From: Acinetobacter rudis
GTDB lineage: Bacteria > Pseudomonadota > Gammaproteobacteria > Pseudomonadales > Moraxellaceae
NCBI RefSeq assembly: GCF_000829675.1
Contig: NZ_BBRX01000025.1
Coordinates: 1 to 64,000 of the forward strand
Length of the DNA stretch: 64,000 bases
Direction: 5' to 3'
Below the pieces are notes generated by a model. It had not been told where the DNA came from and made no database searches. It saw nothing but the letters and a program-made list of their open reading frames with translations. The stretch's first letter is position 1, and every line of letters starts with the position of its first letter. Both the position numbers and the translations under genes were made by a program. Shown in pieces: positions 1 through 10,469 of this stretch.

Positions 1-58
1 AGCTGCACTTGCAGTAGATGGTCGTGCCATTCATGCGATTCAACGTAAACGTAAGTAA
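1..58 (+). CDS. lpd: Dihydrolipoyl dehydrogenase, C-terminal fragment
   Basis: Only the last 18 codons and the TAA stop lie in the window. The reading frame starting at base 2 gives an end rich in basic residues (AALAVDGRAIHAIQRKRK), which matches the C-terminus of gammaproteobacterial Lpd, the E3 subunit of 2-oxoglutarate and pyruvate dehydrogenase. The position just before sucCD fits the sucAB-lpd-sucCD order seen in Acinetobacter and Pseudomonas. The assignment rests on a short tail plus context. Confidence 0.7.
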   Translation, partial: AALAVDGRAIHAIQRKRK

Positions 59-68
59 TTAAATTGTT

Positions 69-94
69 GAGCGGTCTAGGCCGCTCATCTTTTA
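69..94 (+). terminator. Intrinsic terminator after lpd
   Basis: A 6-bp stem (GAGCGG/CCGCTC at 69-74 and 81-86) is followed by a short T-rich tail. It lies just after the lpd stop and before sucC, so sucCD probably also has its own promoter in 95-213. Confidence 0.6.
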
Positions 95-213
95 TGTGGT
101 CACTGTTTTGCCATATACATAAATCATATTAAATAAATGCTCATGCTTATTGCGAAGGACGTTTAAGTATTGAGTAGGTCATAACAAAGTAACAAGTAGT
201 TGAAGGTAATTAA

Positions 214-1380
214 ATGAATTTACACGAATATCAAGCTAAAGCGCTGTTAAAAAAGTATGGAATGCCTGTTCAAGAAGGTATTCTTGCAACAAATGCCGAT
301 GAGGCTGTTGCAGCTTTTGAACAATTAGGCGGCAAATTTGCAGTCATGAAAGCTCAAGTCCATGCTGGTGGTCGTGGTAAAGCTGGTGGCGTAAAAGTTG
401 CTAAATCAAAAGAAGACGTTATTGAGTTTGCAAATAATATTATTGGCACTCGTTTAGTCACTTATCAAACAGACGCATCCGGTCAGCCTGTAAATAGCAT
501 CATCGTGGCTGAAGATGTTTATCCTGTGGAACGTGAATTGTACTTAGGTGCAGTTGTTGATCGTTCAAGCCGTCGTATTACTTTCATGGCATCTACTGAA
601 GGTGGTGTGGAAATTGAAAAAGTTGCAGAAGAAACACCTGAAAAAATTATTAAAGTTGAAGTCGATCCTTTAGTCGGCCTACAACCATTCCAAGCACGCG
701 AAGTTGCATTTGCTTTAGGTCTAAAAGATAAGCAAGTGAGCCAGTTCGTGAAAATCATGTCTGCTGCTTACCAAGCATTTGTAGAAAATGACTTTGCACT
801 TTTCGAAATCAACCCACTTTCAGTTCGTGAAAACGGCGATATTCTTTGTGTAGATGCTAAAGTAGGTATCGACTCAAACGCACTATATCGTTTACCTGAA
901 GTTGCGGCATTACGTGACAAATCACAAGAAAACGAGCGTGAGCTTAAAGCCTCTGAATTTGATCTTAACTATGTTGCATTAGAAGGTAACATCGGTTGTA
1001 TGGTCAATGGTGCAGGCTTGGCTATGGCGACTATGGATATTATTAAACTCTATGGTGGTCAACCAGCAAACTTCCTTGACGTTGGTGGTGGTGCGACTAA
1101 AGAGCGTGTAATTGAAGCATTTAAAATCATCTTGGCTGATACCTCAGTACAAGGTGTACTCATCAATATTTTTGGTGGGATCGTTCGTTGCGATATGATC
1201 GCTGAAGCAATTATTGCAGCGGTTCAAGAAGTACATGTCACTGTGCCAGTAGTTGTTCGCTTAGAAGGGAACAATGCTGAACTAGGTGCTAAGTTACTCG
1301 ATGAATCGGGTCTTAAATTACTTTCTGCAAATGGCTTAGCTGATGCTGCAGAGAAAATTGTTGCTGCAGTAAAGGCGTAA
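214..1380 (+). CDS. sucC: Succinyl-CoA ligase (ADP-forming) subunit beta
   Basis: Forms succinate and ATP/GTP from succinyl-CoA with SucD in the TCA cycle, in the cytoplasm. The 388-residue length equals that of E. coli SucC. An N-terminal ATP-grasp domain is visible with the glycine-rich segment [14 protein letters not shown] near residues 52-65 and the metal-binding EINPL near residue 200; the CoA-ligase domain follows with FLDVGGGA and [10 protein letters not shown]. The start is ATG with an upstream GAAGGT. sucD follows after 10 nt with GGAG between them, so the two are translated from one message. Nothing unusual was seen. Confidence 0.98.
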   Translation: MNLHEYQAKALLKKYGMPVQEGILATNADEAVAAFEQLGGKFAVMKAQVHAGGRGKAGGVKVAKSKEDVIEFANNIIGTRLVTYQTDASGQPVNSIIVAEDVYPVERELYLGAVVDRSSRRITFMASTEGGVEIEKVAEETPEKIIKVEVDPLVGLQPFQAREVAFALGLKDKQVSQFVKIMSAAYQAFVENDFALFEINPLSVRENGDILCVDAKVGIDSNALYRLPEVAALRDKSQENERELKASEFDLNYVALEGNIGCMVNGAGLAMATMDIIKLYGGQPANFLDVGGGATKERVIEAFKIILADTSVQGVLINIFGGIVRCDMIAEAIIAAVQEVHVTVPVVVRLEGNNAELGAKLLDESGLKLLSANGLADAAEKIVAAVKA

Positions 1381-1390
1381 GGAGTATCAC

Positions 1391-2281
1391 ATGAGCGTAT
1401 TAATTAATAAAAACACTAAAGTTTTGGTTCAAGGCTTTACGGGTAAAAATGGTACTTTTCACTCTGAGCAAGCGCTAGCTTATGGCACCAAAGTTGTTGG
1501 TGGTGTAACACCGGGTAAAGGTGGACAAACACATATTGGTTTGCCAGTATTTAACACCATGAAAGAAGCTGTGCGTGAAACAGAGGCGGATGCTTCTGTG
1601 ATCTATGTTCCAGCTCCATTCGTTTTAGACTCAATTGTTGAAGCGGTTGACTCTGGTGTTGGTCTAATTGTTGTAATCACTGAAGGTGTTCCAACAATTG
1701 ATATGCTAAAAGCTAAACGCTACCTTGAAACTTATGGTAATAATGTACGTTTAGTGGGTCCTAACTGTCCAGGCGTGATCACGCCAAATGAATGTAAAAT
1801 TGGTATTATGCCAGGACATATTCATCAACCAGGACGTATTGGTATTATTTCACGTTCAGGTACATTGACTTATGAAGCTGTTGCTCAAACAACGAAGCTT
1901 GGTTTAGGTCAGTCTACATGTATCGGTATCGGTGGTGACCCTATTCCAGGGATGAACCAAATCGATGCATTGAAACTATTCCAAGAAGACCCAGATACTG
2001 ACGCAATCATCATGATCGGTGAGATCGGCGGTACAGCCGAGGAAGAGGCAGCAGAGTTTATTCAATCTGATGTGACTAAACCTGTTGTGGGTTATATTGC
2101 TGGTGTAACTGCACCTAAAGGCAAACGTATGGGGCATGCTGGTGCGATTATTTCTGGTGGTCAAGGTACTGCTGAAGAAAAATTTGCTGCCTTTGAGCGC
2201 GCTGGAATGGCATATACACGTAGCCCGGCAGAACTTGGTTCGACAATGCTGCAAGTGTTAAAAGAAAAAGGTTTAGCTTAA
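1391..2281 (+). CDS. sucD: Succinyl-CoA ligase subunit alpha
   Basis: Alpha subunit that binds CoA and carries the phosphohistidine intermediate of succinyl-CoA ligase. The CoA-binding Rossmann domain is at the N-terminus ([15 protein letters not shown]), GPNCPG lies mid-protein, and the catalytic histidine lies in [11 protein letters not shown] near residue 250. Length 296 residues, close to the usual 289-295. It is the second gene of the sucCD pair and ends in a strong terminator. Confidence 0.98.
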   Translation: MSVLINKNTKVLVQGFTGKNGTFHSEQALAYGTKVVGGVTPGKGGQTHIGLPVFNTMKEAVRETEADASVIYVPAPFVLDSIVEAVDSGVGLIVVITEGVPTIDMLKAKRYLETYGNNVRLVGPNCPGVITPNECKIGIMPGHIHQPGRIGIISRSGTLTYEAVAQTTKLGLGQSTCIGIGGDPIPGMNQIDALKLFQEDPDTDAIIMIGEIGGTAEEEAAEFIQSDVTKPVVGYIAGVTAPKGKRMGHAGAIISGGQGTAEEKFAAFERAGMAYTRSPAELGSTMLQVLKEKGLA

Positions 2282-2301
2282 GTCATTAACTGAACTGATT
2301 G

Positions 2302-2332
2302 AAAAGAAGCGCCAGTAGGGCGCTTCTTTTTT
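2302..2332 (+). terminator. Terminator after sucD
   Basis: A 12-bp perfect stem (AAAAGAAGCGCC at 2302-2313 with its complement at 2319-2330) and a 5-nt loop end in a T-run. This closes the lpd/sucCD transcription unit. Confidence 0.9.
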
Positions 2333-2440
2333 ATGGTACATTCGTTCAGTAATTAAATGATATCTACTTGATTAAAATTGAATTTAAAAATACAGTCAGT
2401 GGAATTGAAGCTTTTTACCCTAATTAAATCGAGAACCTTT

Positions 2441-2872
2441 GTGTATTATTTGAAAATCACATTACTGCTCACTATATTGCTGGCTACAACCATTTGCCGT
2501 GCAACATATGCTGATGTGGCTGATTCCGCAAAACGGGTGATTTTTGATTTTAATACGCAGGCTGCTGAAGATATTTTAGATATTGCCTATGACACCCAAG
2601 AAAAGGACTATTCAGTATTAAATAGCCCTGTCTATCGTAATGATCGAATCCGTATCTTTAGTTATACCGCTTATGATATGAATGAAATGAATACACGGCT
2701 TAAGTCTGGTAACCTAGATTTAGAATCACTCAGTGGCAGCTTATATATTTCATTTGGATATGGCTTAGAATTTAGACTGAACAATTTTAATAAAATTGGT
2801 TATGAATATCTCTCAACCTTTCCCTACGATCGTGGACAACTGATACGATTTTTTTGGGTGCATATTTGGTAG
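2441..2872 (+). CDS. Small secreted protein of unknown function, possibly beta-strand rich
   Basis: No family recognised. The frame is open from 2378 (TTG), but the GTG at 2441 gives a better N-terminus: MYYLKITLLLTILLATTICRA is a plausible signal peptide with cleavage near YA-DV. The mature part (about 120 residues) has alternating aromatic and polar residues and ends in Trp, as outer-membrane strands often do. No good ribosome-binding site precedes either start. The stop is 23 nt from the end of convergent rsmD. It could also be a periplasmic protein. Confidence 0.5.
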   Translation: MYYLKITLLLTILLATTICRATYADVADSAKRVIFDFNTQAAEDILDIAYDTQEKDYSVLNSPVYRNDRIRIFSYTAYDMNEMNTRLKSGNLDLESLSGSLYISFGYGLEFRLNNFNKIGYEYLSTFPYDRGQLIRFFWVHIW

Positions 2873-2895
2873 ATGGACTGAGACCGATCACCAGT

Positions 2896-3471
2896 TTATA
2901 TTGCTTTTTGATAAAGCCCAGCACGAACAACCCCAGCCTTTGTTTGTTTGAGCAAATTCCAGTGAGCAGGCAGCTGTAACTGAGACAGATCACGATCCGC
3001 TTCAACATAGATCAATCCTTGTTTCTTAATCATTGGATCAACATTGCTCGCAAGTGTGGACCAGAGGTCAAGGCTATAAGGTGGATCTAAAAAGACCAGA
3101 TCAAACTGATTATCGGTCAGTCGAGTCAAGGCCTGTTCAGCGGTACTGTGCATGACTTCACATTGCTCTGTTTTTAGTAAGCTAATATTTTGCTTTAAAA
3201 ACTGACATTGACTGCTATTCGGTTCAATCATTGTGACATGTGCAGCACCACGTGAAAGTGCTTCAAAACCTAAAGCACCTGAGCCTGCACAGAGATCTAA
3301 AACTTGCGACTGTTGAATGTCCCACATTAACCAGTTAAACAAGGTTTCACGTATACGATCTGGAGTCGGACGTAGACCTTCAATACTTGCAAAGGGGAGT
3401 TGGCGGCGTTTCCACTCGCCACCAATAATACGAAGTTGATTTGTACTTTTACTCACTGATGGTTTCGTCAT
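2896..3471 (-). CDS. rsmD: 16S rRNA (guanine(966)-N(2))-methyltransferase
   Basis: Methylates G966 of 16S rRNA using S-adenosylmethionine. The SAM-binding motif DLCAGSGALGFEALSRGA and the catalytic DPPY (in VFLDPPYSLD) are both present. I start at the ATG at 3471 (191 residues, N-terminus MTKPSVSKSTNQLRIIGGEW), because RIIGG.W is the usual beginning of the family; the frame is open further upstream but that stretch is low-complexity Gln-rich and lies inside mrdA. The first 23 nt overlap the 3' end of mrdA, which suggests translational coupling. Confidence 0.92.
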   Translation of the reverse strand: MTKPSVSKSTNQLRIIGGEWKRRQLPFASIEGLRPTPDRIRETLFNWLMWDIQQSQVLDLCAGSGALGFEALSRGAAHVTMIEPNSSQCQFLKQNISLLKTEQCEVMHSTAEQALTRLTDNQFDLVFLDPPYSLDLWSTLASNVDPMIKKQGLIYVEADRDLSQLQLPAHWNLLKQTKAGVVRAGLYQKAI

Positions 3472-5458
3472 TTTCTGGTTGTACCGTTGGTTGTACTGTA
3501 GGTTTTGCTTTTGCTGCAGCAGCTGTACCACTTGCAAAATTTGCTTGAACATCTTCAGGTTTAATTCCTGCTGTCATGAGACCACCCGTGATTTGATGGT
3601 TGGCAGGTAAAAGTGGATTCTTTTTACGTTGCATTATCCAATAGTCAAGCACTGGACGTGCTAGGCCTGCTGCAGACCCACCATGTCGGCCATTTTCCCA
3701 AACCACAGCAATCGCGATTTCAGGATTATCAGCAGGGGCGAAGCCAACGAATAAACCATGGTCAAGTTGGCGATTAGTGAGTAGCGCCTCATTATAACGC
3801 TTGCCTTGAGCAATACTTTTTACCTGTGCTGTACCTGTTTTACCTGCAATGAGATAATTAGACGTTTTGATTCTCCGGCCAGTACCAGACTCAATAACAT
3901 CAACCATTGCATTACGCATTTTTACCCAGTCATCATCAGTCCCATTAAATTGGATACGACCTGTAGGCGCATTAATAATTTCATGGGGTTTAGCACCACG
4001 CGTTGCACGAAGTACATGAGGGGTGACATGGGCGCCATGATTGGCGGTAATTGCTGTGGCCATCGCCAGTTGAAGTGGGGTTGCAATAAAAGCACCCTGA
4101 CCAATACTGACGGAAATGGTTTCACCCTTAAGCCATTTGGCTTTACGAGTTCGCATTTTCCACTCTGGGTTTGGATAAAGACCTGAACTTTCGTTAGGTA
4201 AATCTACTCCAGTTTGTTCACCAAAACCAAATTGACGCATCCAAGTATTTAAACGTTCGATACCTAACTGATAAGCTTGAACATAAAAATAGGTATCACA
4301 TGAAACGACTATTGATTTATGCATATTGACGACACCATGTCCCGTTTTTTTCCAGTCACGGAATTTATGCGAGTCGCCAGGTAAGTGAAAATATCCAGGA
4401 TCAGAAATAGAGGTATTCCAATCGGTTGTACCGTAGTGGATACCAGCTAAGGCTGCCATAGGTTTAATGGTTGAGCCAGGTGGGTAGGAGCCTTGTAAAG
4501 CACGGTTATAAAGTGGTTGGTCGAGGTTATCACGTAGAGCACTATAATCTTCGTGACCAATACCTGTTACAAACAAATTGGGGTTAAAGCTTGGACTAGA
4601 CACCAGTGCCAGAAGCTCACCCGTGCGGGGATCAATCGCAACAATCGCACCGCGTTTATCTTTGAGTTGCTCTGCAGCAACCTGTTGTAAGCCATAATCT
4701 AAAGATAAATAGAGATCATTGCCACGCGTTGATTCTTTACGACCTAAATGACGTAAAACGTTGCCGTGGGCATCGGCTTCAATTGATTCATAGCCGGGCA
4801 CACCATGTAGTAAATCTTCATATGATTTTTCTACACCAATTTTACCGATGAGGTTGGTTCCAGCATAAGCCTCTTTATCGATACTTTTTAATTCTTTGTC
4901 ATTAATACGCCCGACATAGCCAATCACATGGGCAAACAATTCACCATGAGGGTAATAACGCGTCATTTGCGTTTCAATATTTACACCGGGAAATTGAAAT
5001 TTAACTTCGCTAAACTTAGCAATGTCGATTTCATTTAAATTGAGTTTAAGCGTTACTCGTTCAGTTTTTTTTGCTGTTTTAATACGACTTTTAAAACGCT
5101 GAATATCATCTTCTGTCAAATGTAAAATCGGTGTGAGACGAGTGATCATCTCATCAATATCATCAAGTTCAAGAATATCTGATTTACTTAAAGTTGCAGT
5201 AAATACTGGAAAATTATCAGCCAATAAAATGCCATTACGGTCATAAATATACCCACGTGCAGGTGGAATAGGTTGTAAACGAATACGGTTTTTGTCTGAA
5301 GCTGTACTTAATTCTTCATAATGTACTATCTGAAGATAGGCATAACGCGCAATAAGAATAAGTAAACTAAATAGAACTAGGGCGATAGCAAAGAATACGC
5401 GACTACGAAAAATACGTTTTTCTTGTTGAACATTTTTTAATGGAAACTGATGCTTCAT
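3449..5458 (-). CDS. mrdA: Penicillin-binding protein 2 (peptidoglycan D,D-transpeptidase)
   Basis: Crosslinks peptidoglycan during rod-shape elongation; inner membrane with a periplasmic catalytic domain. One N-terminal membrane segment (about residues 18-40) is followed by the pedestal domain (YIYDRNGILLADN) and the transpeptidase domain with STIK in GSYPPGSTIKP near residue 330, the SCD motif in VVSCDTYFYVQA, and KTGTAQ. Length 669 residues, somewhat longer than E. coli PBP2 (633), with an Ala/Pro/Thr/Gln-rich C-terminal tail. rodA is not next to it here; rsmD overlaps its end. Target of mecillinam and carbapenems. Confidence 0.96.
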   Translation of the reverse strand: MKHQFPLKNVQQEKRIFRSRVFFAIALVLFSLLILIARYAYLQIVHYEELSTASDKNRIRLQPIPPARGYIYDRNGILLADNFPVFTATLSKSDILELDDIDEMITRLTPILHLTEDDIQRFKSRIKTAKKTERVTLKLNLNEIDIAKFSEVKFQFPGVNIETQMTRYYPHGELFAHVIGYVGRINDKELKSIDKEAYAGTNLIGKIGVEKSYEDLLHGVPGYESIEADAHGNVLRHLGRKESTRGNDLYLSLDYGLQQVAAEQLKDKRGAIVAIDPRTGELLALVSSPSFNPNLFVTGIGHEDYSALRDNLDQPLYNRALQGSYPPGSTIKPMAALAGIHYGTTDWNTSISDPGYFHLPGDSHKFRDWKKTGHGVVNMHKSIVVSCDTYFYVQAYQLGIERLNTWMRQFGFGEQTGVDLPNESSGLYPNPEWKMRTRKAKWLKGETISVSIGQGAFIATPLQLAMATAITANHGAHVTPHVLRATRGAKPHEIINAPTGRIQFNGTDDDWVKMRNAMVDVIESGTGRRIKTSNYLIAGKTGTAQVKSIAQGKRYNEALLTNRQLDHGLFVGFAPADNPEIAIAVVWENGRHGGSAAGLARPVLDYWIMQRKKNPLLPANHQITGGLMTAGIKPEDVQANFASGTAAAAKAKPTVQPTVQPENDETISE

Positions 5459-5689
5459 AGGTGGATTCGGCTAGCTCTATACGGTGGAAAGTCGCAAAAC
5501 ACTGTATTTTACCTTAGATTGAGGTGAAAAAATAAAAAATAAAATAGCTAGGTAAATTAAAAAGGGTTTTGACATTTTAGACATCAAATTTCTGGCTTAT
5601 TGTATATAAGACCATCATCAATTCTGTTAAAGTCCTTGGCAGGGAACACATAACTTCGATGAAGTAGAATGATAGACTAGGATGGTAGA

Positions 5690-6208
5690 ATGAAAATAAT
5701 CCTTCCCTTTATATTTTTAGGAATATCTATAACTCAATCACATGCAGCGACTCAATCTGAGTTTTTTCAAGCAAAACTCAAAACCCAAGAGGCTGCTTCA
5801 GCATGGAACGCTGGTGCTGGTTTAACGATGAAATTAGCGCATGTAAATATGGAATGGGTTAATCCTTATGGGATCGCTTATATTAAAGCAGGTGCTTTTT
5901 TAAACAACGATCATGCATTTGGGGGCCAAGTGGGATTTCGATATCCTTTAGTACTTACAGGTACTGAGCAAAATGGGTATTATCTGGGGGCATATATGGG
6001 GCATCTAAAAAGCACAAGCTATGCTCAAAAGACTGAAACCCAACTTGGGGCGGGGGCTGACTTTTCTTATGTGTTTTTAAATAAAGAGCGAATAAGTACC
6101 CTGAGTGTTGGTTTAGGTGCTGGCCAAAAAGTTACTAAAGGCAATGTAACTGTTTTTGAATCTAAGCCAGTGATTCAGTTTGCCTATACTTTTAGTCTTG
6201 GTTTGTAA
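5690..6208 (+). CDS. Secreted beta-barrel-like protein of unknown function
   Basis: A 172-residue protein with a clear signal peptide (MKIILPFIFLGISITQSHA, cleavage before ATQ). The mature part alternates Gly/aromatic/polar residues (GGQVGFRYP, GYYLGAYMGHL, LSVGLGAGQK), as in small outer-membrane beta-barrels, and ends FAYTFSLGL. It is preceded by a 230-nt divergent region shared with mrdA. I do not recognise a named family, and a barrel is an inference from strand pattern alone. Confidence 0.65.
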   Translation: MKIILPFIFLGISITQSHAATQSEFFQAKLKTQEAASAWNAGAGLTMKLAHVNMEWVNPYGIAYIKAGAFLNNDHAFGGQVGFRYPLVLTGTEQNGYYLGAYMGHLKSTSYAQKTETQLGAGADFSYVFLNKERISTLSVGLGAGQKVTKGNVTVFESKPVIQFAYTFSLGL

Positions 6209-6265
6209 ATGATGCAGTTTAATACTTCATTTGACTACGAATAGAATTAAATACGAGAGTCATGC

Positions 6266-7582
6266 ATGTTTGAATACCTCAGTGATTTGTGGCAAACCTT
6301 TTTAAATCGACCCGATCATCTTGCAGTTTTAAGTATTATACCTGTTACTGCTGTGGTCACTTGGGCACACGTTTGGATGGCATTAAAAATGGTGTTTTAC
6401 CCAATTAATTTTTGGGGATTTCATCTAGGGCCTCTACCTATTGGCTGGCAGGGCATTGTCCCAAGAAAGGCAGGTCGAATCTCAGGTATTATTACCGATA
6501 ATACGCTTTCAAAATTGGGATCATTGCGCGAGTTCCTTGATGCAATGGACCCAGATGACATGGCACGGATTATTGGTGAGCAGGTTGGTTTCGAACTTGA
6601 GCATTTGATCGATGAAGTGATGATGGATCGCAATGCAGTCCTTTGGGAAAACTTACCTTATTCGATTAAGCGTCGGATTTATGCTCAGGCTCAAAAACAA
6701 TTACCTAAAGTGCTACGAGAATTAGTGACTGAGCTGGTCATGAACGTTGAGTCACTTGTCGACATGCGTAATATGGTCGTGAGCCAAATGGAAGGTGACC
6801 GTCGATTAATGGTTCGTATGTTCCTTAAAGTGGGGCAAAAAGAGATTAATTTCATTTGGCATATCAGTGCGGTGATTGGAATGATCTTTGGTATCTTCCA
6901 GATGATGGTATGGTTTTTAGTACCATGGCATTGGACCGTACCGTTTTGGGCTGCTGTTTGGGGTTTCCTCACAAACTGGATTGCTATCTGGATGGTGTTT
7001 AACCCTGTAGAACCTCATTATGTGCGCTATCCACAGTTTTTTGAGCGAACAAAATCACATAAATTCCCATGGATTAAACCTGTGATTCCACGTCTAGGTA
7101 CTTATAATATCCAAGGTGCTTTCATGAAGCGTCAAGAGGAAGTGTCAGATGTTTTTGCTAGCGTTGTAACTGAAGATTTGATTACATTAAAGTCAATCAT
7201 GAGCGAAATGATGTATGGTCCGCAAAAAGATAAAACACGTCGAATTATTAAACGCCATATCAACCAAATTATGGAAACACCATTAGTTCGTACGTCTTTA
7301 CAGCTTTCTTTAGGGCCACGTGAATATGCAAGACTGAAGACGGACTTGATTGATCGTTCAATTGAAATTACGATGGTGCCTGTATGCGACCCGGAGTTTA
7401 ATGCGAGCCGTGCACAGAAAATATTTCAAATGTTTAAAGATCGAATCCGCGAGCTGACGCCAGCTGAATTCCAAAATTTACTTCGTCCCGCATTTCGTGA
7501 GGATGAATGGATTTTAATTTTACTGGGTGGGGTAACAGGCTTTTTAGCAGGTTTAATTCATTTGTTTGTGGCTTTCTTATAA
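6266..7582 (+). CDS. DUF445 family membrane protein
   Basis: A 438-residue protein of the DUF445 (YheB/YjiN-like) group. A hydrophobic N-terminal segment (LAVLSIIPVTAVVTWAHVWMALKMVFYP) is followed by the amphipathic PIGWQGIVPRKAGRISGI segment, two strongly hydrophobic segments with WFLVPWHWTVPFWAAVWGFLTNWIAIWMVF in the middle, and a C-terminal helix (LILLGGVTGFLAGLIHLFVAFL). Likely inner membrane. The biochemical role of the family is not established. It stands alone between an unrelated secreted protein and adk. Confidence 0.85.
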   Translation: MFEYLSDLWQTFLNRPDHLAVLSIIPVTAVVTWAHVWMALKMVFYPINFWGFHLGPLPIGWQGIVPRKAGRISGIITDNTLSKLGSLREFLDAMDPDDMARIIGEQVGFELEHLIDEVMMDRNAVLWENLPYSIKRRIYAQAQKQLPKVLRELVTELVMNVESLVDMRNMVVSQMEGDRRLMVRMFLKVGQKEINFIWHISAVIGMIFGIFQMMVWFLVPWHWTVPFWAAVWGFLTNWIAIWMVFNPVEPHYVRYPQFFERTKSHKFPWIKPVIPRLGTYNIQGAFMKRQEEVSDVFASVVTEDLITLKSIMSEMMYGPQKDKTRRIIKRHINQIMETPLVRTSLQLSLGPREYARLKTDLIDRSIEITMVPVCDPEFNASRAQKIFQMFKDRIRELTPAEFQNLLRPAFREDEWILILLGGVTGFLAGLIHLFVAFL

Positions 7583-7640
7583 TGAGGTACCTTTAAAGTA
7601 GGTTGTGCTTCTCGCAAACTTAGGATAAAAGGTATCATAA

Positions 7641-8327
<687 letters not shown>

Positions 8328-8368
8328 TCATTATATTGCTTGTGATTGATTTTAAATCTGCAATCATT

Positions 8369-8400
8369 AAAGAGCCCTTATTGTTTTAGGGCTCTTTTTA
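8369..8400 (+). terminator. Terminator after adk
   Basis: A 10-bp stem AAAGAGCCCT/AGGGCTCTTT (8369-8378 and 8388-8397) with a T tail. It overlaps the leader of the small gene that follows, which must use its own promoter or readthrough. Confidence 0.85.
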
Positions 8401-8434
8401 TATGTTTATGCAGATTTCAATATGGAAACTACAC

Positions 8435-8620
8435 ATGTCTAAGATGATGATCGTGGTCTTGTTATTATTAAGTAGTGCTGTAGTGCTCTATTTAAGTTTT
8501 TTAAGTTTTAAATTACTGCGTACCGCACAGAAACAAACTGAACTTGAAAAACAGCAAGCACGTGCGCTTAAATCTACGCAGCAACACGTGGGTCAAAATA
8601 GTAAAAAACGCAAAAAATGA
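8435..8620 (+). CDS. Small single-pass membrane protein, unknown
   Basis: A 61-residue protein starting at ATG 8435 (MSKMMIVVLLLL), preferred over the ATG at 8402 because GGAA lies 8 nt upstream and the earlier start sits in the adk terminator. One N-terminal membrane helix (about residues 4-26) is followed by a cytoplasmic-type basic, Gln/Lys-rich tail ending KKRKK. The topology suggests a membrane-anchored basic peptide. No named family is recognised. It ends 9 nt before convergent nth. Confidence 0.6.
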   Translation: MSKMMIVVLLLLSSAVVLYLSFLSFKLLRTAQKQTELEKQQARALKSTQQHVGQNSKKRKK

Positions 8621-8628
8621 TTCAGTGA

Positions 8629-9324
8629 TTAAACTGATTTTTTTGTTTGACGAATGCCCGTAGGTACTGTGGCACCGAAGTCAAAACGTTCTGGCCAATT
8701 ACATTGGTCAGATACGATACATTCAGCACATTTAGGTTTACGTGCAATACAACAATAACGACCATGTAAAATTAACCAGTGATGTGCATCAAGTATAAAT
8801 TCTTTAGGAATCACTTTCATTAAACGCTGTTCAACTTCAAGCACGTTTTTACCCACCGCAAGACCTGTACGATTACCTAGGCGAAAAATGTGGGTATCTA
8901 CAGCCATGGCTGCTTGGCCAAAGGCAGTATTGAGGACAACATTGGCAGTTTTACGCCCAACACCCGGCAAAGCCTCTAAATCCACTCGGTTATCAGGAAC
9001 TTGTGATTGGTGTTTACTGATTAAAATTTGACAAGTCTTAATTACATTTTCAGCCTTACTGTTATAAAGACCGATGGTTTTAATATAATGTTTGAGATTT
9101 TCAACGCCCAGTGCATAAATTGCTTCAGGTGTATTAGCAACTGGAAATAATCGATCAGTTGCTTTATTTACACTCAGGTCAGTTGCTTGTGCAGATAGCA
9201 TCACTGCAATGAGTAATTCAAAGGGACTTGAATAGTTTAGCTCGGTTTGAGGATTTGGTCGTTGTTCTCGCAGGCGTTCAAAAAATGTTTGAATCTGCTT
9301 TTTGGTCATATTTTTCACTGCCAT
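8629..9324 (-). CDS. nth: Endonuclease III
   Basis: DNA glycosylase/AP lyase for oxidised pyrimidines in base-excision repair. The helix-hairpin-helix LPGVGRKTANVVLN carries the catalytic Lys, AVDTHIFRLGNR carries the catalytic Asp, and the C-terminal iron-sulfur motif is C-X6-C-X2-C-X5-C (CCIARKPKCAECIVSDQC). Length 231, slightly longer than E. coli (211). The ATG at 9324 has GAGGGAG about 8 nt upstream, inside the last codons of rsxB; the rsxB stop is 2 nt from this ATG, so the two genes are coupled. Confidence 0.96.
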   Translation of the reverse strand: MAVKNMTKKQIQTFFERLREQRPNPQTELNYSSPFELLIAVMLSAQATDLSVNKATDRLFPVANTPEAIYALGVENLKHYIKTIGLYNSKAENVIKTCQILISKHQSQVPDNRVDLEALPGVGRKTANVVLNTAFGQAAMAVDTHIFRLGNRTGLAVGKNVLEVEQRLMKVIPKEFILDAHHWLILHGRYCCIARKPKCAECIVSDQCNWPERFDFGATVPTGIRQTKKSV

Positions 9325-9326
9325 GA

Positions 9327-10112
9327 TTAGGCTCCCTCAATCACAGTGAGTTTTGCTTTGAGTTCATCTAAAAGCTGTTGCTTAGCAGGCTCTGGGCGTA
9401 CAGATAATTGTTTATCAAGTTTCTTAATTTGTGAACGAATCTTAGCAAGTTCAATAATACGTTTAGCATCTTGTTCTGGTGCAATTGCTGCGCTGGCAAC
9501 AACAGTGTTGTCTTGTGTTTCTACATCTGCAAATTGGCTAAAGACTTCACTTTCAATTGCAGCACGTACAATAGGACCTTTACGGGTATTTTGACGCTTT
9601 TCTTGGCGTTGAATGTGTGCGTAATAACGATTACGTAACTCATCCTGTTCGACTAGGCGCTGTTGTTCCGTCAGAAGTGTTGAGTGATCTTCTACCAGAT
9701 CGATACAGTCAACTGGACAAGGGGGGATACAGAGTTCACAGCCAGTACACAGATCAGTCAGGATGCTGTGCATGAGTTTGCCACTACCAATAATAGCATC
9801 GACAGGACAAGCACTTATGCACTTGGTACAGCCGATGCACTCATCCTCACGAATGACAGCTTTCATGCGTTGTGGGCGACCATCTGCTTGTATCGGCCAA
9901 ACACTTTGTTCTGCAACTAAGATCGGCCTATTGAGAATTTCAGCAAGTTGATCTGCAACAGGTTGTCCCCCAGGAATGCATTTATTGGCATCTTCACCTT
10001 CCACAATTGCTTGGGCATAGGGCAAACAGCCATCGCGATGACCACATAGGCCGCATTGTGTTTGTGGTAAAACAGCATCGACTTGTTGAGTGAGGGTAAT
10101 ATTTAAATTCAT
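9327..10112 (-). CDS. rsxB: RnfB/RsxB-type iron-sulfur protein
   Basis: Electron-transfer protein of the RnfB/RsxB family. An N-terminal Fes-type cysteine cluster ([10 protein letters not shown]) is followed by two [4Fe-4S] ferredoxin motifs, [12 protein letters not shown] and [12 protein letters not shown] (about residues 90-140). A C-terminal extension of about 100 mainly charged residues follows. It lacks the N-terminal membrane helix of classical RnfB ([20 protein letters not shown]). rsxA, C, D, G and E are absent nearby, while nth follows directly, as in the E. coli rsx-nth operon. Its electron partners here cannot be read from the sequence. Confidence 0.88.
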   Translation of the reverse strand: MNLNITLTQQVDAVLPQTQCGLCGHRDGCLPYAQAIVEGEDANKCIPGGQPVADQLAEILNRPILVAEQSVWPIQADGRPQRMKAVIREDECIGCTKCISACPVDAIIGSGKLMHSILTDLCTGCELCIPPCPVDCIDLVEDHSTLLTEQQRLVEQDELRNRYYAHIQRQEKRQNTRKGPIVRAAIESEVFSQFADVETQDNTVVASAAIAPEQDAKRIIELAKIRSQIKKLDKQLSVRPEPAKQQLLDELKAKLTVIEGA

Positions 10113-10292
10113 GTAAAACAGATCAGAGCAAGGGCAATTGGTTGGAAAAACAGTGCATTAAAACCAAAACAGTCTAGCACGAAATGCTGAGTTTAGGGGA
10201 TGTGCTGTATGATAGTGCTTGCTCAAGTTTCGTATAATATCTATGCTATGTTGATTTTGTGTAGCTCAAAAAATCACACTGAAATCGGAAAA

Positions 10293-10321
10293 TTGACTAA
10301 ATAGACAAATTTTATTGTTAT
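10293..10321 (+). promoter_or_regulatory. Candidate gdhA promoter in the 315-nt rsxB-gdhA divergent region
   Basis: TTGACT (10293-10298) and TGTTAT (10316-10321) are spaced by 17 nt and match sigma-70 elements 5/6 and 4/6. They lie about 150 nt upstream of gdhA, which would leave a long leader. The rest of 10113-10427 is AT-rich with no gene that I can support. A second TATAAT at about 10231 has no convincing -35. Confidence 0.4.
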
Positions 10322-10469
10322 TTAGCATGTTGAAATTCATGGTTATTTAAAAATTATTTGGGAAAGCTATTGTAGATTATTTGTAAAACATATTTAATGA
10401 TTTTCGCTAAAACGAAACACAATTGTAATGAGTGGCAATATTTTGTCACATTCTGCTGAGGATAAAGCG

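Noticed and set aside
2840..2990. Possible frameshift at a T7 run near the end of the small secreted protein at 2441-2872
   Set aside because: Adding or removing a base yields other open tails, but they run into antisense rsmD. The existing end in Trp is typical for a membrane or secreted beta protein.
5461..5689. TTGACA at about 5570 as promoter of the 5690 gene
   Set aside because: No acceptable -10 box lies at 16-18 nt spacing.
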